NCBI GenBank assembly: GCA_900553545.1
Contig: USDP01000064.1
Span: 1-8,382, forward strand
Length of the DNA stretch: 8,382 nt
Origin: an uncultured Eubacteriales bacterium
Lineage (GTDB): Bacteria > Bacillota > Clostridia > Oscillospirales > Oscillospiraceae
Direction: 5' to 3'
Shown here piece by piece: positions 1 through 5,889 of this stretch. The stretch's first letter is position 1. Each line of letters starts with the position of its first letter. A program made the translations under genes and the position numbers. The notes under the pieces were generated by a model. That model did no database searches and had not been told where the DNA came from. It saw nothing but the letters and a program-made list of their open reading frames with translations.

Positions 1-7
1 GTTTCCG

Positions 8-32
8 TTGGGGCGGGCATTGCCCGCCCCAA
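8..32. repeat. GC-rich palindrome of the window's hairpin family, downstream of the lipoprotein gene
   Basis: The stretch folds as a stem of 9 G/C pairs (10-18 with 22-30), which two A/T pairs extend to 11 bp, around the loop ATT. The core GGGCGGGCATTGCCCGCCC at 11-29 is identical to the core at 5071-5089 and matches those at 5015-5033 and 8247-8265 in layout. It begins 8 bp after the lipoprotein stop codon and may help end that transcript. However, the T run lies before the stem on the minus strand, not after it, so it is not a standard intrinsic terminator. The bases left of it (1-7) are too few to interpret. Confidence 0.7.
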
Positions 33-39
33 AAAATGC

Positions 40-2643
40 TTAGCTCTGCTCGGCGACGTAGAGCTTCACGCGGCTCTGGACGGCGGAAGCCGTCTCCTCC
101 GCGGTCGCCTGACCGGCGAAGAAGGGTGCGGCCTCGTCGTTGACGATGTCCATGATGGACTCGTCGTAGACGGAAAGGCGCGTTGTCTTGGAGATGACGT
201 CCAGGATCTGATCCGCCTGCTCCTGACTGAGCGCGTAGATGTCCACGCGGCCCGGATCATCGCTGTCCAGCGTAGTGGAAGAGGCCGTGGCGGTGTAGTA
301 CGTGGTCTTCGGGATCTTGATGGGGTCGCCGTTCTCGTCGAGGATCTGGTTGCCGTTCTCGTCAGTCTGATATTCCTCGGTCATGGCTTCCTTCATCTTC
401 GCGTCAAAGGCTTTCTGGTTGACCGGGAAGTTCCAGACGTTGTCGCCGGACTGATAGTCCTCGCGCACCAGCTGGCTCAGGAAGTTCCACGCAACGTCCC
501 TGGCCTTGCACGTGGTGGAGATGGCGAAGGTCTGGCTGGTGGAGAACCGGTGGTTGCTCGTGCCGTCCTCGGACGGATAGCCGACAAAGGTGATGCCCTC
601 GCCCTCGTACTGGCTCATGCTGTACAGGTAATCCTCAAAGCCGTACAGATATGCCGACGAAAGCAGCTTCTGTCCGTTCTTCATCATCGTCGCATCATCG
701 ACATACTCGCCGCTGTGCTCACTGTCGTAAGTCTCCCAGTCGAATTCCGCCGGGAAGGACTTCACAAAGTTCAGCAGCGTGATGAAGCTCTCGCTGTCGA
801 ACGAGCACTCGCCGGTCTGCCAGTTGACGAACGCGGAGAGGTTGTTGGAGATGCAGGTGCTCATGACGGAGAGCTGCGTGGTGTAATAGTCAAAGACGTA
901 GGCGTCCTCCTGCAGCTTGGTCATCGCGTCCTGCACGGCCGCGACGTTCCAGACGTCATAGCCGTCCACGACCTTCGAAAGGCCGAACGCAGTCTGGACC
1001 ATGAAGCTCGCGGGCAGCTCGTAGAGCTTGCCGTCCGTCTCGCAGGCCTGGATGATCTGGGGGACGAAGCTCTCGCGCGTCAGCTCGGCGTCGCTGTCGA
1101 TCAGTTCGTAGAGGTCGGTCAGGATGCCCTTGGCCGCGTAGCGCTCGATGGGCAGATTCTCGGTCAGGAACATGTCGGGGATGACGCCGGACATGATCTC
1201 GGTGTTCAGCTTGGTGAGGCCCGCGCTGTAATCGTCGTTCGTGTTGAACTCGGAATAGTCCTTGACCACGATGCGGTAGGCGTCGCTCGTCTTGTTGAAG
1301 TCGACGATCTTCTGCTGGATGTTATAGTCCAGATAGAAGCAGGCGAGCGTCAGGACGGTCTTCTCCGGGAGGCTCGAGGCGTCTACGCGCTCCATCAGCA
1401 CCAGCTCGTTGATGCTGGTCTGCGGCTCGTCGTCCCAGTGGTTCAGGACGGCGATGATGCGGCCGTCGTTCATCACGGCAAAGCTGCTCATGTTGTTCGG
1501 GTTGATGTCGCTGTCCATCCAGTCGAGCAGCTTTTCCGAGGTGTCGCTCGACGAGATGTAGCCGAAGATCCTGCTGTTGTAGTTGTAGAGGAAGTCATAT
1601 TCCTCGACACCGGGATAGATGTCCCACGCGCTGTTGGGCAGCGCGGTCTTGTGCTCGGTGTCATACGACTTTGTCTCGACGTTGATCGGCACGAAATAGT
1701 TCGAGCCGGTCTCGTTCTCGGCGTCGTAGATGTAGGAGATCGAGCCAACGGTGTTCGCGTCGAGGCGTTTCAGCTCGCCGCCGTTGTCTCCGGCCTCGAT
1801 CGTCGCGAGATATTTGCCCTCGCTGTCGAACAGGTAGACGTTCTGCCAGTCGTAGCCGTAGATCGTCCCATCCTCGCCGACCACGACGGAGGAGATGTTG
1901 GAATAATAGCCCGCCGGCATGTCGTACGTCACGATGTCGCCGCCGCTGGCGGAGCCGACCACCGTGTCGGCCGAGGCTGTGCCGTCCGTCGTTTCGTCCT
2001 GCGGCGGGATCAGGTCGAAGCGGGTCAGCTCGGCACCGGCCGCGTCAAGGTGGACCATGACGGTCTTGTTCTCATTGACCTGATACTGCCATTCGTCCTG
2101 TGTATTCGGATCAAAATCGTCGGGCAGCTCGGTCTTATACTGATTGACCATGCAGAAAATCCAGATGCTGCCGTCGTCCATGACCTGGAAGTTGTTGACG
2201 TAGCTGCTGCCCTCCCAGCCCTCTTCGACGGACGGGAGCGTCAGGCCCTGCACCTCAGCGCAGACCTGGCTGTCCAGATCGAGCGAGTAGAGGGCCGTCC
2301 GGTAATTGGTGTATGTATAGGTCTCGGTCTGTTCCTCGCCGTTTTCATCGGTGTAGGTGTAGGTCTCGGTCTGCTCCCCGTCGGGGATGCTGGCTGTGAA
2401 CCAGACCGTGCTGCCCTTGGCCGCCACGCCCGTCACGCTGTCCACCTCGGCGGGTACGGTCAGATACGTCGGCTTATAGGCATATTTCGATGTCACCTGC
2501 GACTGGTCGTTCTTTGTCGGCGTGATAATGCTGGAGTTCCCATTGCTGGTGTCACTGTCACCATTATTTTTCTTGCCGCAGCCGGCCAGCACGCCGACCA
2601 GCAGCACGAGCACCAGAAACAGGGCAAAAATACGATGTTTCAT
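40..2643 (-). CDS. Lipoprotein with propeller-like N-terminal half and C-terminal extracellular solute-binding domain
   Basis: Predicted secreted lipoprotein of 867 residues. The ATG at 2643 was chosen because an AGAAAGGA site lies 8 nt upstream and a type II signal peptide starts there: basic MKHR, hydrophobic residues 5-19, then the lipobox L-A-G-C with Cys22. A GTG 33 bases further upstream would put an unlikely extension before the signal. Residues 23-50 form a Ser/Asn/Asp-rich linker. Residues about 60-420 contain recurrent short blade-like motifs (MDDGSIW at 155-161, GEDGTIYGYD at 256-265, MNDGRIIAV at 391-399) and suggest a beta-propeller sensor or binding domain. Residues about 428-867 resemble family 1 ABC solute-binding proteins: LTLACFYLDYNIQQKIVDFN, the SGVIPDMFL segment (485-493), GKLYELPASF (538-547), and the late TSQTFAIST and AWNFLSQLV segments (702-725). 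In that family the domain binds a sugar, peptide or similar ligand outside the membrane for an ABC importer. No importer gene is visible here, so the ligand and the transport role are unknown. It may instead feed the adjacent two-component system. Residues 90-98 and 104-112 are a duplicated EQTETYTYT. Confidence 0.9.
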   Translation of the reverse strand: MKHRIFALFLVLVLLVGVLAGCGKKNNGDSDTSNGNSSIITPTKNDQSQVTSKYAYKPTYLTVPAEVDSVTGVAAKGSTVWFTASIPDGEQTETYTYTDENGEEQTETYTYTNYRTALYSLDLDSQVCAEVQGLTLPSVEEGWEGSSYVNNFQVMDDGSIWIFCMVNQYKTELPDDFDPNTQDEWQYQVNENKTVMVHLDAAGAELTRFDLIPPQDETTDGTASADTVVGSASGGDIVTYDMPAGYYSNISSVVVGEDGTIYGYDWQNVYLFDSEGKYLATIEAGDNGGELKRLDANTVGSISYIYDAENETGSNYFVPINVETKSYDTEHKTALPNSAWDIYPGVEEYDFLYNYNSRIFGYISSSDTSEKLLDWMDSDINPNNMSSFAVMNDGRIIAVLNHWDDEPQTSINELVLMERVDASSLPEKTVLTLACFYLDYNIQQKIVDFNKTSDAYRIVVKDYSEFNTNDDYSAGLTKLNTEIMSGVIPDMFLTENLPIERYAAKGILTDLYELIDSDAELTRESFVPQIIQACETDGKLYELPASFMVQTAFGLSKVVDGYDVWNVAAVQDAMTKLQEDAYVFDYYTTQLSVMSTCISNNLSAFVNWQTGECSFDSESFITLLNFVKSFPAEFDWETYDSEHSGEYVDDATMMKNGQKLLSSAYLYGFEDYLYSMSQYEGEGITFVGYPSEDGTSNHRFSTSQTFAISTTCKARDVAWNFLSQLVREDYQSGDNVWNFPVNQKAFDAKMKEAMTEEYQTDENGNQILDENGDPIKIPKTTYYTATASSTTLDSDDPGRVDIYALSQEQADQILDVISKTTRLSVYDESIMDIVNDEAAPFFAGQATAEETASAVQSRVKLYVAEQS
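2308..2376 (-). repeat. Short in-frame tandem duplication in the lipoprotein gene
   Basis: Two 27-base units (2350-2376 and 2308-2334), 42 bp apart, each encode EQTETYTYT and match at 24 of 27 bases. The three differences are silent, so the duplication is not very recent or has been held at the protein level. It probably forms a beta-hairpin or loop near the start of the propeller-like region. Confidence 0.85.
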
Positions 2644-2697
2644 AGTCAGTTTCCTTTCTGCGGAAGAACCGCGCACAATGATTGCTTTGTTGTCCCC

Positions 2698-2725
2698 ATC
2701 ATATCAGGTTTTTTCCGGATGAGAA
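2698..2725 (-). promoter_or_regulatory. Predicted promoter of the lipoprotein gene (extended -10, weak -35)
   Basis: Read on the minus strand, an extended -10 TGATATGAT has its hexamer TATGAT at 2698-2703. The best -35 at a suitable distance is TTCTCA at 2720-2725, 16 bp away, which matches the consensus poorly. The start of transcription would fall near 2691, giving a leader of about 48 nt. A poor -35 with a direct repeat just upstream (2741-2758) is the usual look of an activator-dependent promoter; that is an inference. Confidence 0.5.
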
Positions 2726-2740
2726 GTCCTTCGCCTGATT

Positions 2741-2758
2741 TTTAAGAATAATTTAAGA
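2741..2758 (-). promoter_or_regulatory. Direct repeat TTTAAG-N5-TTTAAG, candidate response-regulator site upstream of the lipoprotein gene
   Basis: TTTAAGA occurs at 2741-2747 and 2752-2758, a period of 11 bp, on the plus strand (antisense to the gene). OmpR-family regulators typically bind tandem half-sites one helical turn apart. The layout is exactly that reported for Streptococcus pneumoniae CiaR. The same half-site pair occurs before the regulator gene at 4851-4867. Relative to the predicted start, the half-sites lie at about -50 to -56 and -61 to -67. Confidence 0.6.
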
Positions 2759-2769
2759 TTACGCCGCTC

Positions 2770-4101
2770 CTACTCGTCTGCGTCCTCCGGGACGATCGGA
2801 AGGATGGCCTCGGCGGTAAATTTCCCGTCCGCCTCGTGGCGGCGGAAGCTGCCGCCCATCTGCGTCAGGATCTTTTCCGCCGTGCGCAGGCCGATCTTGT
2901 TGCTCTCCACTTGGCCGGAATCGGCGCGGATGGTGTTGCAGATGCAGATGTGCAGCGTCCGGTTCTCGGGCAAGGCCGCGATGGACACGGGCTGCGCCGG
3001 GTCGGCATATTTGCGGACGTTGGCAAAGAGATTGTCGAGCACCCGCTTGAAATACGGCACATCCACGCGCACCCGGCAGAACGTGTCGGGCATGACCATC
3101 CGCGTGGCAAAACCCGCGCTCTCCAGCTCCGCCTGCGCCTCGCCGAGCAGCTGCTCCAGCAGGACGTAGGCGTCATACGTCTCCAGCCGCATCGGCAGCT
3201 CATCGTTCGAAAACAGGAGGCTGTATCGGAACAGCTCATCCGTCAGCTGCTTGATGCGCCCCGCGCGCTCCTGGCAGGCAGCGAGATAGCTCGCCGTGTC
3301 GGGCGGCAGATCGCGCTGCGCGGAGATGATGTCGAGATAGCCGAGCAGGGCCGTGAGCGGATTGCGGATGTCGTGCGAGAGGGCAGTGATGAGGTCGGAG
3401 TTCTGCTTGAGGGCCTTCTGCTCCTCCTCGGTCTTGTGCAGGAGCGAGGCGCGCATCCGCTCGACGCTCTCGGTCAGGCCCGCCAGCTCATCATTACCGC
3501 GGGGCTTTTCAAGCCGCGCGGTCAGATCGCCGCGGCCGATCTGCTCGACCTCCGCCGCGATCGTCACGATCGTGCGCGTGATGCGGCCATTGTAGCTGAG
3601 CATGAAGCACATCAGCACAAAGCACCCGATGAGCACGCTCACGATTGTCGTCAGCGTATAGAGCCGCGATTCGGAAAAGTCGTAGACCACGGCCTGCATT
3701 GGCCCGTCGGTGAAGTAGATGGGATAGACGCCCGCGGAATTGGACAGGAGCGGCGGCGCATCCGTCTCGTCCACATCGTCCACGCCCCACCAGCCGGCCT
3801 CGAAGGCCAGCCGCTGGTTCCGGTAGAGCATCACATAGGTATCGCTCTTGCTCATAGACCAGCGGGCCACGGCGTCGGTATCACGCGAGGAGATGCGGTT
3901 TTCCTGCACGTAGGTCTGCAGCTCGCTGACGATGGCCCGCTCGCGCTTCTGCATGGCCTTCTGGTCGAGATAGACCTTCTCGATCAGCGTGTCGCCGATC
4001 CAGTTCGCCACGAAATAGGCCGCCGCCGCGCATGCGATCGCGATCAGCAGCACGAGCAGCTGCTTCGTCCGCAGCGAGGAAAAGGCAGATTTTTTAGTCA
4101 A
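2770..4101 (-). CDS. Membrane sensor histidine kinase of a two-component system
   Basis: Sensor kinase of 443 residues that would autophosphorylate on His and pass the phosphate to the regulator encoded just upstream. Layout: membrane helix 14-33; extracytoplasmic sensor segment about 34-146 without a recognisable named domain; second helix 147-168; HAMP linker about 169-222; dimerisation/phosphoacceptor domain with ALSHDIRNPLTALLGYL, where His243 is the phosphorylation site; ATPase N box FKRVLDNLFANVRKYADP at 351-368. The usual G1 (DxGxG) and F boxes are not evident. The G2 region is NKIGLRTAEKILTQMGG at 401-417. The start is TTG at 4101, inside the last codons of the regulator gene (8-bp overlap), with AAAGGGG 7 nt upstream. 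Overlap and TTG initiation suggest translational coupling and a modest output relative to the regulator. The layout resembles VanS/CiaH-type kinases; the signal is unknown. Confidence 0.93.
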   Translation of the reverse strand: MTKKSAFSSLRTKQLLVLLIAIACAAAAYFVANWIGDTLIEKVYLDQKAMQKRERAIVSELQTYVQENRISSRDTDAVARWSMSKSDTYVMLYRNQRLAFEAGWWGVDDVDETDAPPLLSNSAGVYPIYFTDGPMQAVVYDFSESRLYTLTTIVSVLIGCFVLMCFMLSYNGRITRTIVTIAAEVEQIGRGDLTARLEKPRGNDELAGLTESVERMRASLLHKTEEEQKALKQNSDLITALSHDIRNPLTALLGYLDIISAQRDLPPDTASYLAACQERAGRIKQLTDELFRYSLLFSNDELPMRLETYDAYVLLEQLLGEAQAELESAGFATRMVMPDTFCRVRVDVPYFKRVLDNLFANVRKYADPAQPVSIAALPENRTLHICICNTIRADSGQVESNKIGLRTAEKILTQMGGSFRRHEADGKFTAEAILPIVPEDADE

Positions 4102-4786
4102 TCTGATACCCCTTTCCCCACACGGTGCGGATCAGGCGTGGCTCAGCGGGATTGCGCTCCAGCTTTTTGCGGAGGTTCACGATGTGGACCATGACCGTAT
4201 TGTTCGACGCCGGCATATACTTTTCATGCCAGACGTTTTCGTAGATGTCGTTCACGGAGACGACCTTGCCCTTCTGCGCGGCGAGATACTGCAAAATCGA
4301 AAACTCCGTCTCCGTCAGCTCGACGGCCGCGCCGTCGCGCAGGACGCGGCGGTTCTCCTCGTCGAGGACGATGTCCTGCCGCAGGATCTTGCCGTTGATC
4401 TTTCCTTTATAGACGCGATAGCGCCGCAGCAGCGACTCCACGCGCATCAGCAGCTCCGCGCTGGAGAACGGCTTGACGAGATAATCGTCGCCGCCGGACT
4501 GATAGGCTTGCAGCATATCCCGCTCCTGGCTCTTGGCCGTCAGGAACAGGATCGGCGCGGAGGAGATCGACCGGATCTCCCGGCTGGCCTCGACGCCGCC
4601 AAGCTCCGGCATCATGATATCCATCAAAATGAGGTCGGTGTCCGGGTTTTCCCGGATATACTCCACGGCGCGGCGGCCATTGATGGCCTCGTGTACGCGG
4701 TAGCCCTGATGCTCCAGCATGACATGTAGAATTCTTCGAATATCCGGCTCGTCGTCCACGACGAGGATGTGGATGGTCTGTTCCAT
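4094..4786 (-). CDS. OmpR/PhoB-family response regulator
   Basis: DNA-binding response regulator of 230 residues. The receiver domain (about 4-120) has the acidic pair Asp11/Asp12, the phosphoacceptor Asp56 in LILMDIMMPE, Thr83-Ala84, and Lys105 in YLVKPF. The C-terminal winged-helix domain (about 131-229) has the family segments LTETEFSILQYLA and NNTVMVHIVNLRKKLE and ends in TVWGKGYQID, similar to VanR/CiaR-type regulators. The ATG at 4786 is preferred over in-frame starts at 4819 and 4813 because AGGAG lies 9 nt before it and the receiver fold begins at once. In addition, the -10 at 4818-4823 would place those earlier starts at or before the start of transcription. It partners the overlapping kinase gene. 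A tandem TTTAAGA repeat directly upstream of its own -35 suggests autoregulation, and the same repeat lies before the lipoprotein gene. Confidence 0.95.
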   Translation of the reverse strand: MEQTIHILVVDDEPDIRRILHVMLEHQGYRVHEAINGRRAVEYIRENPDTDLILMDIMMPELGGVEASREIRSISSAPILFLTAKSQERDMLQAYQSGGDDYLVKPFSSAELLMRVESLLRRYRVYKGKINGKILRQDIVLDEENRRVLRDGAAVELTETEFSILQYLAAQKGKVVSVNDIYENVWHEKYMPASNNTVMVHIVNLRKKLERNPAEPRLIRTVWGKGYQID

Positions 4787-4817
4787 AGTCGCACGCTCCT
4801 GATGGTTTTTCATCCAC

Positions 4818-4845
4818 ATTGTAGCATATTTTCTTGGGATTCCAA
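4818..4845 (-). promoter_or_regulatory. Predicted promoter of the response regulator-kinase operon
   Basis: On the minus strand, TTGGAA (4840-4845) and TACAAT (4818-4823) are separated by 16 bp. The -10 is extended (TGCTACAAT). Transcription would start near 4811, leaving a leader of about 24 nt before the ATG. A small inverted repeat CTTGG-gatt-CCAAG (4833-4846) overlaps the -35. Confidence 0.65.
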
Positions 4846-4848
4846 GGG

Positions 4849-4868
4849 TTTTTAAGAATTTTTAAGAC
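4849..4868 (-). promoter_or_regulatory. Tandem TTTTTAAGA repeat, candidate autoregulatory operator
   Basis: Two adjacent 10-bp units, TTTTTAAGAA (4849-4858) and TTTTTAAGAC (4859-4868), differ only in the last base. Written as half-sites this is TTTAAG-N4-TTTAAG, one base tighter than the copy at 2741-2758. It begins 3 bp upstream of the -35, at about -40 to -56, a position where OmpR-family regulators commonly act as activators. Binding by the regulator encoded here is inferred. Confidence 0.6.
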
Positions 4869-4881
4869 TTCTCCAAATCCC

Positions 4882-4912
4882 TTGCAAAATTGCCTACATC
4901 TTGTGGTATAAT
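4882..4912 (+). promoter_or_regulatory. Predicted forward promoter of the pseudouridine synthase-MATE-kinase unit
   Basis: A perfect extended -10, TGGTATAAT, ends at 4912. The best -35 is TTGCAA at 4882-4887, with a rather long spacer of 19 bp that the extended -10 could compensate. Transcription would start near 4919, so the leader to the first gene would be about 290 nt and include the whole repeat cluster. It points away from the regulator promoter, making a divergent pair. Confidence 0.6.
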
Positions 4913-4951
4913 GGTGGAAATAGGCGTATCTATCGCCCCGCCGCAGCGGGT

Positions 4952-5038
4952 AAAGCCTCCCCTGTGTAAGGGGAGGTGTCAAAAATCTTTGATTTTTGAC
5001 GGAGGGGTTGTTGCGGGCGACCAATGGTCGCCCCTACG
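4952..5038 (+). repeat. Three-hairpin repeat module, left copy (plus orientation)
   Basis: In order: the tag AAAG (4952-4955); hairpin 1, CCTCCCCT/AGGGGAGG (4956-4963 with 4969-4976) around GTGTA; hairpin 2, ten pairs (4978-4987 with 4991-5000) with a TTT loop; a linker GGAGGGGTTGT; hairpin 3, GGGCGACC/GGTCGCCC (5015-5033); and the end tag CTACG. The same order of parts occurs in reverse orientation at 5065-5142. It carries no convincing reading frame. It looks like a REP/BIME-like or small non-autonomous element; that assignment is an inference. Confidence 0.75.
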
Positions 5039-5064
5039 TTCACCGCCAGAACTGCAATAGAATT

Positions 5065-5142
5065 CGTAGGGGGCGGGCATTGCCCGCCCGACAATCCCTC
5101 AGTCGCCTTCGGCGCCAGCTCCCTTTACACAAGGGAGCCTTT
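5065..5142 (-). repeat. Three-hairpin repeat module, right copy (minus orientation)
   Basis: Read on the minus strand it has the tag AAAG (5142-5139); hairpin 1, GCTCCCTT/AAGGGAGC (arms 5131-5138 and 5118-5125) around GTGTA; a short GC-rich hairpin 2, CGCC/GGCG (5104-5114); a linker TGAGGGATTGT; hairpin 3 with the core at 5071-5089; and the end tag CCTACG. Hairpins 1 and 3 differ in base sequence from the left copy but keep pairing, whereas hairpin 2 has been replaced. A spacer of 26 bp (5039-5064) separates the two modules. Confidence 0.75.
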
Positions 5143-5170
5143 GGGCGGACAGGGTCGTCCGCCCCTACAA
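5143..5170 (+). repeat. Additional GC-rich hairpin followed by CTACAA
   Basis: GGGCGGAC (5143-5150) pairs with GTCCGCCC (5157-5164) around a 6-nt loop, followed by CCTACAA. It resembles hairpin 3 of the modules with its CTACG tag but has a longer, different loop. It directly abuts the AAAG end of the right module. The TACAAT/TATGAT overlap at 5166-5176 looks like a -10, but there is no well-placed -35. Confidence 0.55.
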
Positions 5171-5208
5171 TATGATTCCGATTTATCACCTTACGTTTGG
5201 AGCCAGAT

Positions 5209-5859
5209 ATGGACATTCTCTATCAGGACAACCGGATCGCCGTCTGCCTCAAGCCGCCCGGCGTGCTCTCGACCGACGAACCCGGCGGCATGCCGTCCCT
5301 GCTGCGCGCCGCCCTCGGCACGGACTGCGTCCGCAGCGTCCACAGGCTGGACGCCGCGGTCGGCGGCGTGATGGTCTTTGCGCGCAGCCGCATGGCCGCG
5401 TCCATCCTCTCGGAGCAGATCCGCGAACACCGCTTTCAGAAGGAATACCTCGCCGTCGTCCACGGGATGCTCCCCGCAGAAGGGCGGATGCAGGACTTCC
5501 TGCTCCGCGACCGCTGCGACGGCCTGACCCGCGTGGCCGAGGCGGGGACGCCCGGCGCGAAGGAGGCGCGGCTCTCCTATCGCGTTCTCGCCCGTATAGA
5601 CGACAAAACGCTCGTCCGCGTTGCGCTCGAGACCGGGCGGACGCATCAAATTCGCGTGCAATTTTCTGCGCGCGGCCACGCCCTGCTCGGCGACCGGAAA
5701 TATGGGCACGGCGAGGCGGGCGGGATCGCCCTTTGGTCGTGCCGCATCGGTCTTTTCCACCCGGAGTCGGGGATGTGGATGACCTTCTCCCACGCGCCGA
5801 ACGGAATTCCGCAATTCTCAGATTTTGAGGATTGCTTTTCAAACGCTGCTGACGTATGA
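5209..5859 (+). CDS. RluA/RluD-family RNA pseudouridine synthase, short form without S4 domain
   Basis: Enzyme of 216 residues expected to convert specific uridines in rRNA or tRNA to pseudouridine in the cytoplasm. The catalytic HRLD motif is at 45-48 with Asp48 as the nucleophile. The KPPGVLS motif is at 15-21, FQKEYLAVVHG at 76-86 and the conserved GRTHQIRV at 143-150, followed by GHALLGDRKYG (156-166). There is no N-terminal S4 RNA-binding domain, as in the smaller RluA/TruC-like members, so the target site cannot be named. After HRLD the usual K-x-T-S-G is replaced by A-A-V-G-G, a mild departure. The ATG at 5209 is preferred over the TTG at 5197 because GGAG ends 6 nt before it. It is the first gene of a probable three-gene unit, 30 bp before the MATE gene. 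Confidence 0.93.
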   Translation: MDILYQDNRIAVCLKPPGVLSTDEPGGMPSLLRAALGTDCVRSVHRLDAAVGGVMVFARSRMAASILSEQIREHRFQKEYLAVVHGMLPAEGRMQDFLLRDRCDGLTRVAEAGTPGAKEARLSYRVLARIDDKTLVRVALETGRTHQIRVQFSARGHALLGDRKYGHGEAGGIALWSCRIGLFHPESGMWMTFSHAPNGIPQFSDFEDCFSNAADV

Positions 5860-5889
5860 TACTAGAACTTAGGGAAAAGGAGAGAGAAC

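Noticed and set aside
8..32. Classical terminator for the lipoprotein gene
   Set aside because: The stem is strong, but on the minus strand the T run precedes the stem and AACGGAAAC follows it, so it is reported as a repeat only.
2703..2739. ATCAGG...CCTGAT inverted repeat upstream of the lipoprotein promoter as a kinase terminator
   Set aside because: The 6-bp arms are 25 bp apart and no T run follows on the minus strand. It may be chance.
550..2745. Long plus-strand open frame of 731 codons opposite the lipoprotein gene
   Set aside because: Its translation is Val/Asp/Arg/His-rich with no domain pattern, lacks a convincing ribosome site, and is the mirror of a clear lipoprotein gene in GC-rich DNA.
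2836..4194. Plus-strand open frame of 452 codons opposite the kinase gene
   Set aside because: It runs antisense across the kinase catalytic motifs and into the regulator gene. Its composition is low-complexity and the opposite frame is a full histidine kinase.
4952..5170. Possible CRISPR array or riboswitch
   Set aside because: There are only two inverted modules plus one hairpin, no regular direct repeats with unique spacers, and no known riboswitch core that I could recognise.
5166..5176. TACAAT/TATGAT as the main promoter of the pseudouridine synthase gene
   Set aside because: The nearest -35-like bases (CGGACA at 5146-5151) would need spacers of 14 or 19 bp and lie in the hairpin stem. 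The upstream TGGTATAAT is much better.
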